DNA of 64,000 nucleotides from Burkholderia sp. L27(2015) (GCF_009765705.1 NZ_LMUX01000017.1:579516-643515), one strand, 5' to 3'; counted from the stretch's first letter, positions 44,483 to 53,768 are shown. Program-made: numbers and translations. Notes: generated by a model from the letters alone, not told the origin.

Positions 44483-44818
44483 ATGATCTTCTCTATCTAT
44501 CGCATCGACCGCGTGCAAGCCGCCGGCGGGCGCGACGCTCACCGCGCGGCTCATCTGGCCTACCTGAAGGGCTTTGAATCGGCGATCCTATGTGCTGGCG
44601 CGTTATGGTCGTCGGACGGTGTAGCGTGCGACGCTGGAGCGCCCGGCTCGCAGCCGCGGGAAATCGGCAGCCTGTACCTGGCCGAGTTCGATAGTCAGGA
44701 ACAAGCCGAAGCATTCGCCTCGAATGATCCGTTCAATGTGGCAGGCTTGTTCGAAAGTGTCGAGGTAAGGCGTTTTCAGGCACGGATGGGCACGAAGAAA
44801 GATGCTTTCACGGGGTAA
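44483..44818 (+). CDS. YCII-family protein
   Basis: 111 residues from the ATG at 44483 (MIFSIYRIDR); the open frame to 44351 overlaps the NodB gene and is rejected. A ferredoxin-like YCII fold is indicated by the N-terminal strand, RAAHLAYLKGFESAILCAGAL, and YLAEFDSQEQAEAFASNDPF. Relatives include muconolactone isomerase-like and dehydrochlorinase-type enzymes acting as accessory steps in ring degradation. Last gene of the plus-strand operon, ending before a palindromic terminator. Confidence 0.82.
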   Translation: MIFSIYRIDRVQAAGGRDAHRAAHLAYLKGFESAILCAGALWSSDGVACDAGAPGSQPREIGSLYLAEFDSQEQAEAFASNDPFNVAGLFESVEVRRFQARMGTKKDAFTG

Positions 44819-44833
44819 CAAGGGTAACCGCGA

Positions 44834-44853
44834 GGCTAGCCCCGGGGCCAGCC
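44834..44853. terminator. Hairpin between convergent YCII and LysR genes
   Basis: GGCT-A-GCCCC is followed by GGGGC-C-AGCC, giving a 9-bp stem with a single A/C mismatch; a tight loop forms from the central bases. It lies between the two convergent stop codons, so it probably terminates both operons. No strong T-tract. Confidence 0.5.
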
Positions 44854-44857
44854 CTGA

Positions 44858-45757
44858 TTACGTCGGTTGCGGCGCGGCATCGGAAAACTCCTTTTGTATC
44901 CATTCCGAGAGCGCCGCAACACCGGGCGATGAGGCTCGCTGCTCCGATACCAAAAGGAAGTAGGTCCCGCTGATCACCTGCGCGCCATCGAAGGCGAGCG
45001 CCAAGCGCCCTTGCCTGACGTCTTCGGCCACGTCGGCCAGTCCTGCCAAAGCCACGCCCAAGCCTTCGACAGCGCCTTGCAAGGCTAACTCGCGGCTTTC
45101 GAACGTCAGCGTCCTCGCTTTGGTGGGGACCTGTGCGCCGGTCCCTCTTGCCCACATTTCCCATTCGGCCGGCTGCGATTCCACATTCAGCAAACGAAAA
45201 TTGGCGATATCCGATGGCGACAGCGGTGAAGAACCGCGCATCAATCTAGGGCTGCAAACCGCGATCAGTTTTTCCGAGAACAGCATCAGTTCGCGGTAGC
45301 CGGCCCAATCAGTGTGACCGAAGCGAATCGCGCAATCCAACTCCTTCGCTGCGCGCGTAGCGCTGCCTTCCTGGCAAGACAAATGGATATCGACCTCCGG
45401 AAACAGCGTCTCGAACTTCACCAGATTGGGGATAAACCACCGGGATGCAAACGTTGCCGGCATGGAGATATTGACCGCACCGGCTTTCCTATTGCTTTTG
45501 AAGCCCGAAATGATGCTGCTGAGTTCGTCGAACACGTCGGTCAACAGCGGTAGCAGTTCTGCGCCGCGCTCCGTCAGCTCAAGCCCGCGACCAGTGCGAT
45601 CGAACAACTTGGTATCGAGATCCTCTTCGAGAAGGCGAATTTGATGACTCACTCCCGACGCGGTGATGCATAACTCGTCCGCGGCGTCGGCAAGGTTCAA
45701 ATGCGTTCCTGCAACTTGAAACGCACGCAGCGCCCGAAGAGAAGGCAGTCGGCTCAT
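44858..45757 (-). CDS. LysR-family regulator, GcvA type; candidate controller of the catabolic locus
   Basis: 299 residues from the ATG at 45757 (MSRLPSLRALRAF), which has GGAACC upstream. HTH at 5-65 (LRALRAFQVAGTHLNLADAADELCITASGVSHQIRLLEEDL), effector domain from about 90. GcvA-like proteins often bind T-N11-A dyads and sense pathway intermediates. It is the third gene of the minus-strand operon headed by the FAD/Fe-S dehydrogenase, so it should be expressed from promoter copy 2 (49621-49722), which itself carries a LysR-type dyad. Confidence 0.92.
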   Translation of the reverse strand: MSRLPSLRALRAFQVAGTHLNLADAADELCITASGVSHQIRLLEEDLDTKLFDRTGRGLELTERGAELLPLLTDVFDELSSIISGFKSNRKAGAVNISMPATFASRWFIPNLVKFETLFPEVDIHLSCQEGSATRAAKELDCAIRFGHTDWAGYRELMLFSEKLIAVCSPRLMRGSSPLSPSDIANFRLLNVESQPAEWEMWARGTGAQVPTKARTLTFESRELALQGAVEGLGVALAGLADVAEDVRQGRLALAFDGAQVISGTYFLLVSEQRASSPGVAALSEWIQKEFSDAAPQPT

Positions 45758-45788
45758 AGAGGTTCCAAAAAACGCTCGGATCTGATAT

Positions 45789-46571
45789 TCAGTTGGGTTT
45801 CTTCGTCGCTTTGAACCGTAGATGCACGTAGTCCGCGATCCAGTCACCTCGTCCTGTGCGCAAGACAGGTTCGAGCAAGCGCTCGGCATAAAGCATCGCT
45901 TCTTTTCGACGTCCCGGTTCGACGATCCGAAAGAAAGGTTGGCCAAACATCTCGAACCACGCGTTGATACCGCGTGGCAACGGCGTGGGTCGAGGGAAGG
46001 TTTGTATCATCGAGACCGAGAAGCCACTGGCCTCGAGCAAGTCGCAGCACTCGTCCGCGACCGGGTAGTAAAACCGCGGGATGTGCTCCTCGGGAACATC
46101 GAAGTGCAGCAGCGTCGCAATCATCGCGGTATGGATGGCCGCAATGTTTCGATGCGCTCCGGTTTCGGCGACGAAGCGGCCGCCCGACTTCAATGCTCGC
46201 CACACGCCGGCAAACACCTTGTCCACTTCCGGCATCCAGTGAATCGAAGCGTGGGAAAACACCGCGTCGAACTCGGCGGGAAATTTCAGCGCCTGCGCGT
46301 CCTGCAGCCGCGCATCGATGCCACGCCCCTTGGCCTCTTCTACGGCCTGTGGATCGATGTCCACGCCCGTAATTCTCGCCCCACGGTCCTGCAAGAGCAT
46401 CGACAGTTGTCCGTCGCCGCACCCGAGATCAAGGATAGCCTCACCCGACTGCGGTGCTAGCAGCTCCACTACGCGCAAACCGTAATCGCGAAAAAAGCGA
46501 ACATCGTTGGAGCTGATCGGATTTGTGATCGACATAGGTGACTCAGGTGGGCAACTCGTGGGATAACTCAT
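45789..46571 (-). CDS. Class I SAM-dependent methyltransferase
   Basis: 260 residues if started at the ATG at 46571, whose ATGA overlaps the stop of the dehydrogenase gene; an ATG at 46535 (MSITNPISS) is equally reasonable by homology. SAM-binding motif I is ILDLGCGDGQLS (about 45), motif II acidic residue in ITGVDIDPQAVEEA, then FDAVFSHASIHWM typical of trans-aconitate methyltransferase (Tam)-like enzymes. It may methylate a carboxylate by-product. Middle gene of the operon with the LysR regulator 31 bp downstream. Confidence 0.88.
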   Translation of the reverse strand: MSYPTSCPPESPMSITNPISSNDVRFFRDYGLRVVELLAPQSGEAILDLGCGDGQLSMLLQDRGARITGVDIDPQAVEEAKGRGIDARLQDAQALKFPAEFDAVFSHASIHWMPEVDKVFAGVWRALKSGGRFVAETGAHRNIAAIHTAMIATLLHFDVPEEHIPRFYYPVADECCDLLEASGFSVSMIQTFPRPTPLPRGINAWFEMFGQPFFRIVEPGRRKEAMLYAERLLEPVLRTGRGDWIADYVHLRFKATKKPN

Positions 46572-49546
46572 GATATACCTGTCGTGTCCGCACGCGATGC
46601 ACGCAAGGCCTGCAAAGCTAGCTCGGCGATATGCATCGAACGTCTGCCCGCGCCCTGCTCGATTTGCTCTGCGCAGCTGAAGCCGTTTGTGAGAATAATC
46701 GTGTCCGCTGCAGCCTGACGCACGGCAGGTAACAAGGTGTCCTCCCCGATTTTCATGGACAACTGATAATGGTCCGAGTTGAAACCGAACGAGCCGGCCA
46801 TCCCGCAGCAGCCGGCATCGATAAGCGTCCATCGTACGCCCAGCAGGTCCAGAAGTTTTTTGTCCCCTTGCATGCCGAACAATGACTTCTGATGGCAGTG
46901 ACCATGCACGAGCACCGTCGCATCAAGTTGCGGCCATGAAAAATTTTGCGCCGCGACAAAATCGGAAAATAGGAAGGTCTGCCGGGACAGTCTGCGCGCC
47001 CGCTCATTTTCAGGCAATTGCCGTAGCAGCTCGTCCTTGAACACCGACAGGCAGCCCGGTTCCAGACCGACCACCGGGATACCCGCGTCAATCTCCGCGG
47101 CGAGTTCGTCGACGGCGACTTCCAGCAAGTGCCGCGCTCGGTCGATCAGTCCGAAGTCATAAAGCGGCCGGCCGCAGCAAAGGCGCTTCCTGGGCAGCAA
47201 CACTTGGTAGCCGAGCGAAATGAGCACCTCGCTCGCCGCCATCGCGACATCCGGCGAGAAGTTTTCGTTAAACGTATCGACCCATAATATGACTTTCTTC
47301 GCGTTGCTGTCATCGCGCAGAAAAGCGTTGGGCATCCGGCGGCGTGCCGCCCGTCTGAACGGCACCGGCGCGAAAGCGGGTAAATTGCGCTCTTTGGCGA
47401 TACCGGCGATCTGTTTGCCCAAGGCCCCGAGCATCGGAGCCCTCATCAGCGCATTGGCGACCCGTGGAAAACGGCTTGCTACCGGCGCCCAATCGCCGAT
47501 TCGGCCCATCGAAATCGCTTGCCGTGGCCGCCGATTCGACTCGTAGTAATGCGATAGGAATTCGGCTTTGTAGGAAGCCATATCGGTGTGCGTCGGACAG
47601 TCACTTTTGCAACCTTTGCATGCGAGGCAGGTATCCAGCGCAGCCTTCACTTCCGGGCTGTTCCAGCCATCTTTGATAAGCTCGCCTTGCAACATCTCCC
47701 AAAACAGACGAGCGCGCCCTCGCGTGGAAAATTGTTCTTCCCGGGTTGCGCGATAGCTCGGGCACATGGTCCCGCCGGAGAGGGATCGGCATTTTCCCAT
47801 GCCTATGCAACGCTCGGTTTCGCGTTGCAAGCCTCGACCTTCGGCGCTGATAAACTGCAGTTTGGTTGTAAGCGATACAGGCTTATAGGCCGGTCCAACG
47901 CGCAGATTTTCATCGACACGGTAGGCATGGACAACTTTACCGGGGTTGAGGCGATTGTCCGGATCCCATATCGCCTTGAATTCCTCCATCGCCTTCATGA
48001 TTTCGGGACCGTACATCAACGGCAAGAACTCGGCTTTGGCTTGTCCGTCGCCGTGCTCTCCCGATAATGAACCGCCATAGCTAACCACCAACTGCGCGGC
48101 AGCGCGAAGGAATTCGCGCCATTTCGCTATGCCCTCCACGCTCCGTATGTCGAAAGTGATACGCGCATGCACGCAGCCGTCGCCGAAATGACCATACAAA
48201 CAGGTTTCGTAGTCGAAACGATCGACCAGACCTTGAAACTCCCGTAGGTAATCGCCAAGACGCAGCGGATCGACAGCGGCATCTTCCCAGCCCACGATAG
48301 GGTCGGGTTTGGATGGATCTATCGACAGTGCGACTGCCGAGGCGCCGGTTTCCCTGATGGACCAGATTTTTTCTTGCTCGCCTGCTTGCTCGACGATGAG
48401 CCCGCTGATATCCCGGCCCGCAGCACCGGACAGAAAATGGTCGCGCGCGTTGCACGCTTGTCGCACCGCTTCTTCCCGCGATGCCGCGCCGAACTCAAGC
48501 ACCACCCATGCGTCACCGGCGGGTAGCAGGGAAATCTCTTCTTGCTTGAGTGAGCGTGCTTGCAACCCGCGGATAATCCCACGGTCCAGACCTTCGATCG
48601 CAATCGGGCCAAACTGCGTGAAGTGCGGCACGGCGTCGGCCGCTAGGAAAATATCGGCAAAGCCCAGCACAAGTAGAACTCGGCATGCGGGGCTGTTCAC
48701 CAGCGTGACTTTCGCATGCAGGGTGACAGCGCAAGTGCCCTCGGTGCCCACCAGCGCACGCGCTACGTTAAAGCCGTTTTCCGGTAACAATTGATCGAGA
48801 TTGAAACCCGACACCCGACGTTTGATTTGCGGAAATTCGCGACGGATATAGCCAGCGTATTTGTCCCGCAGATTGCTCAGCTTCTGATAGATCTCGCCTT
48901 TGCGGCCACCCGCGGCGATGATGTTACCGAGCTCCTCATCCGAAGTGGGTCCAACCCAGAAGCGAGCGCCGTCGTAGGTCACGATTTCCAGCGCCTCGAC
49001 GTTCTCAACGGTCTTACCCGCCATGATCGAGTGAGCACCGCACGAGTTGTTTGCGATCATGCCGCCCAGCGTGCAACGGCTGTGGGTAGCAGGATCGGGG
49101 CCAAACGTCAGGCCATGTTGCTGTGCAGCGTCTCGCAGCGTGTCGCAGACCACCCCGGGTTCGACGATAGCGCATCGTTCTTGTGGATCGATGGCGATCA
49201 CGTGATTGACGTATTTGCTCGTGTCAGCGATCACCGCGACGTTCACGCATTGGCCATTCTGCGACGTACCGGCTCCTCGCGTGAGGAACGGCACGTCGTG
49301 CCGGTGGCATATGCCGATCGCCGCGACCAGATCGCTCGTCGTCTTTGGCACGACAACACCCAGTGGTATCTGCCTGTAGTTCGAAGCGTCGGAAGCATAG
49401 ATCGCTTTGGACGCCGAGTCGAAGCGCACTTCGCCGCTGATGCCACGACGCAGATCTGCCTCCAATGTTGCCATCAGTTGGGCGCTCGATTGGAACGGGG
49501 TCGCTTTTCTCACGTTACGGTTGCCGCTTCTATAGTCAATTTGCAA
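46568..49546 (-). CDS. FAD-linked oxidase with C-terminal Fe-S/CCG domains (D-2-hydroxyglutarate dehydrogenase-like)
   Basis: A 992-residue fusion. The N-terminal FAD_binding_4 (VAO-type) domain shows FLTRGAGTSQNGQC and THSRCTLGGMIANNSCGAHS (about 155). A FAD_oxidase_C domain (LYGHFGDGCVHARI near 480) is followed by ferredoxin-like cysteines (CIGMGKCRSLSGGTMCP near 620, CLACKGCKSDCP near 680) and a CCG domain (CCGRPLYDFG, CCGMAGSFGF). Size and architecture match YdiJ-type D-2-hydroxyglutarate dehydrogenases and D-lactate dehydrogenases. With a co-regulated DUF1338 gene, D-2-hydroxyglutarate is an attractive substrate, but unproven. Confidence 0.88.
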   Translation of the reverse strand: MQIDYRSGNRNVRKATPFQSSAQLMATLEADLRRGISGEVRFDSASKAIYASDASNYRQIPLGVVVPKTTSDLVAAIGICHRHDVPFLTRGAGTSQNGQCVNVAVIADTSKYVNHVIAIDPQERCAIVEPGVVCDTLRDAAQQHGLTFGPDPATHSRCTLGGMIANNSCGAHSIMAGKTVENVEALEIVTYDGARFWVGPTSDEELGNIIAAGGRKGEIYQKLSNLRDKYAGYIRREFPQIKRRVSGFNLDQLLPENGFNVARALVGTEGTCAVTLHAKVTLVNSPACRVLLVLGFADIFLAADAVPHFTQFGPIAIEGLDRGIIRGLQARSLKQEEISLLPAGDAWVVLEFGAASREEAVRQACNARDHFLSGAAGRDISGLIVEQAGEQEKIWSIRETGASAVALSIDPSKPDPIVGWEDAAVDPLRLGDYLREFQGLVDRFDYETCLYGHFGDGCVHARITFDIRSVEGIAKWREFLRAAAQLVVSYGGSLSGEHGDGQAKAEFLPLMYGPEIMKAMEEFKAIWDPDNRLNPGKVVHAYRVDENLRVGPAYKPVSLTTKLQFISAEGRGLQRETERCIGMGKCRSLSGGTMCPSYRATREEQFSTRGRARLFWEMLQGELIKDGWNSPEVKAALDTCLACKGCKSDCPTHTDMASYKAEFLSHYYESNRRPRQAISMGRIGDWAPVASRFPRVANALMRAPMLGALGKQIAGIAKERNLPAFAPVPFRRAARRRMPNAFLRDDSNAKKVILWVDTFNENFSPDVAMAASEVLISLGYQVLLPRKRLCCGRPLYDFGLIDRARHLLEVAVDELAAEIDAGIPVVGLEPGCLSVFKDELLRQLPENERARRLSRQTFLFSDFVAAQNFSWPQLDATVLVHGHCHQKSLFGMQGDKKLLDLLGVRWTLIDAGCCGMAGSFGFNSDHYQLSMKIGEDTLLPAVRQAAADTIILTNGFSCAEQIEQGAGRRSMHIAELALQALRASRADTTGIS

Positions 49547-49620
49547 TGCCTCCGGTCCATTCGAATTGGATATTTATGTGCCGCTCATGTGCCACTCACG
49601 CGCAGCCGATTTCCGGCGGC

Positions 49621-49722
49621 TATGCAGCGGCGTTTGGAAGTTCGAACGATGTGTACAGAGTAAGTAGAAGAAACGACGGCGGCAAACAAAAGAACTGCGC
49701 TTTGGTTGAATGGAATTCAACT
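49621..49722 (-). promoter_or_regulatory. LysR-type promoter copy 2 (dehydrogenase-methyltransferase-lysR operon)
   Basis: On the minus strand: TTGAA-N5-TTCAA (49720-49706), 20-bp gap, -35 TTGCCG (49685-49680), 17-bp spacer, -10 TACTCT (49662-49657). It lies 75 bp from the ATG at 49546, just as copy 1 lies 77 bp from its gene. Over about 100 bp it is roughly 85% identical to copy 3 at 55140-55241. The remainder of the 280-bp gap to 49826 shows no gene. Confidence 0.7.
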
Positions 49723-49826
49723 GCGCCAAGGGCATTGTCAGGTTGTTGAGTCCGCCACGTCAGACGTCGCCGCGGTATCGTTAAGTCGATCCATCGCTCA
49801 TTCTATTGCACTATCTTTTTGGAACT

Positions 49827-51194
49827 TCATGGATCCGACGGCGATGGTGATTGGGTTTGTGCGCGAATCTTGGCGACCGCCGAGACAGTCACAGCAGCGC
49901 CGCGATTACCCCAGCTACCACGGATGAACGAGGCAACATCCGCGACGTCTTGGTCTGATAGTCTCCATGCGAAATCCGGCATCGTGAATTGACTAGGCGC
50001 CGTTTCCGTATAAGGCATCTTACTGCCATGTAGGATGATCCGTACGACGAGACTTGAATCCGATCCATTCACCACTTGATTACCCGCTAAGGCCGGGAAC
50101 ACTTGGGGGTAACCTAAACCGGTGCTGCGATGGCAGGCCGCACAATTATCGAGGTACAGGCGCGCGCCGCTCGAGTCGTCGTGCCCTGTGTACAGCGCGT
50201 TTGCAGTGGCTGCGTCATACGCATACGCCGATTCGTCGTGCGCTGGCGCTAGCGACTTCAGGTAATGTGCGACCGCAGCCAAGTCGCTGTCCGTCATGAA
50301 TTGTGTGCTGTGGGTTATGACGTCGGACATGTCGGCAAAAGCGGCGGTATTGGCGTTGCGTCCTGTCTTCAGGAACTCGACCAATGAAGCATCTGTCCAT
50401 TGAGCGAGCCCTGTCAATTTGTCAGTCCGCAGGCTCGGCGCGGTGCCGCCATTTACGATACCCCCAGCCAGGTAAGAGAGGCCATCGGCATCCGTCAACG
50501 CGAGTTCCTGCAGGGTAACCCCGCGCGGCGTATGGCACGCACCACAGTGCCCTAATCCTTGAACAAGATAGGCACCACGTGCCAGTTCCGCGTCTCCTGG
50601 CGATGTCGTTATGGTCGGGCCCACACGTGGAGCAAAGATCCACCGCCAGTAGGTAAGCGGCCACCGCATCGACAGCGGCCACGGTATATCGTTGCTCTTA
50701 TCTACCTCATGCACCGGTGGGACGCCGAGCATAAAGTACGCATAGAGAGCGCTCATGTCCGCGTCGGTAACATGCGCATACGACGGGTACGGCATCGCTG
50801 GATACAACGAAGCTCCATTCTTGCTTATCCCACGTCGCACTGCAGCTTCGAAATCCGCGTACGTGTAAGCGCCGATTCCCGTCTCACGATCCGGGGTTAT
50901 GTTTGAAGAAAAAATCGTGCCGATCGGGGATGACAAAGGTGCGCCGCCCGCAAACGGTTTGCCATTCCTGGACGTATGGCAAGCAATACAGTCGCCCGCT
51001 TTCGCCAGATAGGCACCCCGCTGCACCATCGCGGGATCGGCCGCTAACGCGGTTGTGTTGTCATCCACGCGACCGGCAAATAGCGTCGCGATCCACGCTA
51101 GTATGACTGCCGCAGCAATGAGGACAATGAGCGTGACGACCAGCTTGAAAGCGCGCGCCGGCGCCGCGCGTACGGGAGTATGGGGAGTGTTCAT
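49827..51194 (-). CDS. Triheme cytochrome c subunit of membrane-bound sugar-acid/alcohol dehydrogenase
   Basis: 455 residues. An N-terminal membrane helix (about 17-40, LVVTLIVLIAAAVILAWIATLF) anchors three c-type heme domains: CIACH at 69-73, CGACH near 215 and CAACH near 350, each with a downstream Met ligand candidate. This is the electron-accepting subunit of gluconate-2-dehydrogenase/sorbitol dehydrogenase complexes and passes electrons to the quinone pool or oxidase. Its ATG overlaps the stop of the flavoprotein gene (ATGA). Confidence 0.92.
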   Translation of the reverse strand: MNTPHTPVRAAPARAFKLVVTLIVLIAAAVILAWIATLFAGRVDDNTTALAADPAMVQRGAYLAKAGDCIACHTSRNGKPFAGGAPLSSPIGTIFSSNITPDRETGIGAYTYADFEAAVRRGISKNGASLYPAMPYPSYAHVTDADMSALYAYFMLGVPPVHEVDKSNDIPWPLSMRWPLTYWRWIFAPRVGPTITTSPGDAELARGAYLVQGLGHCGACHTPRGVTLQELALTDADGLSYLAGGIVNGGTAPSLRTDKLTGLAQWTDASLVEFLKTGRNANTAAFADMSDVITHSTQFMTDSDLAAVAHYLKSLAPAHDESAYAYDAATANALYTGHDDSSGARLYLDNCAACHRSTGLGYPQVFPALAGNQVVNGSDSSLVVRIILHGSKMPYTETAPSQFTMPDFAWRLSDQDVADVASFIRGSWGNRGAAVTVSAVAKIRAQTQSPSPSDP

Positions 51195-52969
51195 ACTTGT
51201 ACTAAAGGACCAGGGTTTTTAAGATATTGGGTGCGAATGGCATTGGCAGCCCAATATGCGAGCCCGCCGACCAGGCCGGTCGGGTTATAGCCGATGTTCT
51301 GCGGGAATGCCGATGCACCAAGCACGAACAGGTTGTGCACGTCCCAACTCTGCAGATATCGGTTGACGACGCTATTGTCGGGTCGGCTTCCCATGATCGC
51401 GCCACCTGTGGTGTGGGTCGTCTGGTACTGCCTAACATCGAAGTGATCACCCGGCTGTCGCAGCAATGTCGAATGCGATTTAGGCCCCATGGTCTTGACA
51501 ATTTCAAGCGCGCGATCGGTAACAAATTTCGACATCCGATACTCGTTGTCGTGCCAATCAAACGTCATCCGCAACAGAGGTTGGCCAACCGAATCCTTAT
51601 ATGTCGGGTCAAGCGACAAATACCGATCACGGTAGGACATCACCGAACCATGCGTCACCACAGAGGTAGTGTGAAGGTAAGAATCCTTTGCCGCGCGCTT
51701 CCACTCGGCTCCCCAGGCAGGCGTACCTGCCGGAACACTGAGTTGCTGGATGGGTCGACCCCCTGTCTGACCGCCGATGATATAAGCTCCGCCGACAAAA
51801 CCCTGCTTAGCATGATCGAAATGGTCGGAGTTGAATTCGTCAACGATTTGAGAGCCGCCGGCACCCGCCCCAATGAAGGGGTTAATCGCGACGTCCTTGT
51901 CGAAAAATACCGACGTCGAGCTCATCATCTGATAAGCGTAGTTCTTGCCGACGACACCACTTTCCGAAACGGGATCGTAGGGGGTACCAATGCCCGATAG
52001 CAACAATAGCCGGACATTGTGGAACTGGTAGGCAGACAAAATCACCAGATCGGCAGGTTGCTCGATCTCCCTTCCCTGCTCGTCGATGTACGTCACGCCG
52101 GTAGCTCTCTTGCCGCTACCGTCTAAGTTGATGCGAGTCACCAGACTTCTAGTGCGCAACTCAAAGTTCGGCAGTTTCAGGAGTACCGGCAGGATGGTGG
52201 TCTGCGGAGTCGCTTTTGAGTATAAAAAGCACCCGAAGCGCTCGCAGAAACCGCAGAGGTTGCAGGGCCCCAGACGTACACCGTAGGGATTGGTGTACGG
52301 GCGGGAGGCATTCGATGCCGGTTGTGGAAATGGATGATAGCCCAGTTGCTTCGCCGCATTGGCGAACAGCGTCGCGCCGTACACGTCTACAACGGGAGGG
52401 GTCGGATAGTCACGTGACCGCCAGCCTTCGAATGGATTACCGCCTTCGATTTTCTGACCGTTCAAGTTTCCAGCGCGGCCCGACGTACCGCATAAGTACT
52501 CGAAGCGATCGAAATAAGGTTCGAGCTCGTCGTAGCTTACGGGGTAGTCCTGGATCGTCATGTCGGCCGGAATGAAGCCTTGGCCGTACCGCGCCGACAT
52601 ATGTGATCGTAACTGCAAATCCTCCGGCGACGGGCGGTAGGTTTGCCCGTTCCAATGCACCCCAGCGCCGCCGACTCCTTCGCCGAGCAAGAACGCGTTA
52701 TGCTCGCGATAGGGAACAGCGGTGTCTTTGAGCGTATAGCGCACCGTAAGGGTATCGCGCGATAGGTCTTGGAATAGCTTGCCACGTATGCCGTATGTCA
52801 ACTCGTCGGCAATCTTGGGATAGGCGAAATCAGGGTATGTGTCACGGGAAACGCCACGCTCAAGGGCCACCACCTTGAGGCCTGTCTCGCAAAGCTCCTT
52901 CCCCATAATAGCTCCGGTCCATCCGAAGCCGACCAGGACAACATCCACAGATTTGAGCTTGGTTGCCAT
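51191..52969 (-). CDS. GMC-family flavoprotein subunit, gluconate 2-dehydrogenase-like
   Basis: 592 residues. The FAD-binding GFGWTGAIMGKEL is at about 15-27; GEGVGGAGVHWNGQTYRPSPED near 95 and LGPCNLCGFCERFGCFL near 235 (an Fe-S-like cysteine cluster seen in this subgroup) are characteristic of the large subunit of membrane-bound gluconate/2-keto-gluconate dehydrogenases. C-terminal active-site blocks are HTTGGAIMG and NPTGLVGGLAYWAAN. It probably oxidises a sugar acid or polyol in the periplasm, exported with the Tat-type small subunit. Confidence 0.92.
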   Translation of the reverse strand: MATKLKSVDVVLVGFGWTGAIMGKELCETGLKVVALERGVSRDTYPDFAYPKIADELTYGIRGKLFQDLSRDTLTVRYTLKDTAVPYREHNAFLLGEGVGGAGVHWNGQTYRPSPEDLQLRSHMSARYGQGFIPADMTIQDYPVSYDELEPYFDRFEYLCGTSGRAGNLNGQKIEGGNPFEGWRSRDYPTPPVVDVYGATLFANAAKQLGYHPFPQPASNASRPYTNPYGVRLGPCNLCGFCERFGCFLYSKATPQTTILPVLLKLPNFELRTRSLVTRINLDGSGKRATGVTYIDEQGREIEQPADLVILSAYQFHNVRLLLLSGIGTPYDPVSESGVVGKNYAYQMMSSTSVFFDKDVAINPFIGAGAGGSQIVDEFNSDHFDHAKQGFVGGAYIIGGQTGGRPIQQLSVPAGTPAWGAEWKRAAKDSYLHTTSVVTHGSVMSYRDRYLSLDPTYKDSVGQPLLRMTFDWHDNEYRMSKFVTDRALEIVKTMGPKSHSTLLRQPGDHFDVRQYQTTHTTGGAIMGSRPDNSVVNRYLQSWDVHNLFVLGASAFPQNIGYNPTGLVGGLAYWAANAIRTQYLKNPGPLVQV

Positions 52970-52984
52970 GCCTTACCTCTCTGG

Positions 52985-53698
52985 TTAACCTCTCTTGCCG
53001 GAAATCGAAACGGGGCCTAGTGGATACACCTTCCCGGGTTGTGCGCTCATGTCTACAAAGTCGGCACGCGCGCCAGGGAAGCCGATCATTTTCCATGCAC
53101 CCATTCCGCGATTCCCTCCGTGAATCGGATCAGAAAAATAACCTTCCTTTGTGTTCTGCAAAAGTTGCGCGAAGAAGACTCGGGCCGGCAACTCCCGTAA
53201 CGGCAATTGATCCTTTTGCATCAAGGTCAGGACCTCGTCACGTTGAGCGTCGCTGAGTTGCGCAAAAGCGTTGCCGCGATTTTGCGTGCACCAGTTATCG
53301 ACCGCCGCGATGGCCACCCGATAGAGGTCACGCGGTGCTAGTTTCAGTTGATATCCGAGCGTGGGCACAGACTCCGGAACAAACGGACCATGCATGTACC
53401 AGAGGCCACCATGTCCATAAGCGGTCTGCATCTGCCGGTCAAGAAACTCCGGGACCCCTGCCTCTACGGCGCTGGGCCCGTCGGAGCTCGGCGGAATAAG
53501 CCGGTCGGTTGCGGCCGTGAGAAATTCCCACTCGTGGTCGTTGAAGAACGTCGGTGTGTACGATGACGGATCGCTTTCAGCCGCGATCGCATTTTGTACG
53601 AGTCCTTTGGAGCCTTCTAACAGTGCCGTCGCGGGCACTCCTATTGCGGCTTTGCCGAGAAACCGTCTGCGTGCAAGAGAGGTTTTATTGGATGACAT
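52985..53698 (-). CDS. Gluconate 2-dehydrogenase subunit 3 family protein (Tat signal)
   Basis: 237 residues. The N-terminus contains a twin-arginine signal (SLARRRFLGKAAIGVPATALL), which would export the pre-folded flavoprotein complex. The DUF2280-like small-subunit domain has HEWEFLTAATDRLIPP near 53, GVPEFLDRQMQ, and ARVFFAQLLQNTKEGYFSDPIHGGNRGMGAWKMIGFPGA at the C-terminus, all typical. First gene of the trio; order is small subunit, flavoprotein, cytochrome. Confidence 0.92.
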   Translation of the reverse strand: MSSNKTSLARRRFLGKAAIGVPATALLEGSKGLVQNAIAAESDPSSYTPTFFNDHEWEFLTAATDRLIPPSSDGPSAVEAGVPEFLDRQMQTAYGHGGLWYMHGPFVPESVPTLGYQLKLAPRDLYRVAIAAVDNWCTQNRGNAFAQLSDAQRDEVLTLMQKDQLPLRELPARVFFAQLLQNTKEGYFSDPIHGGNRGMGAWKMIGFPGARADFVDMSAQPGKVYPLGPVSISGKRG

Positions 53699-53768
53699 TC
53701 AATCCTCCAAATTCTAGTTGCCATGACGTCCGGCCACCGACCGCCACGTCTCGCACTTTGACCAAATT

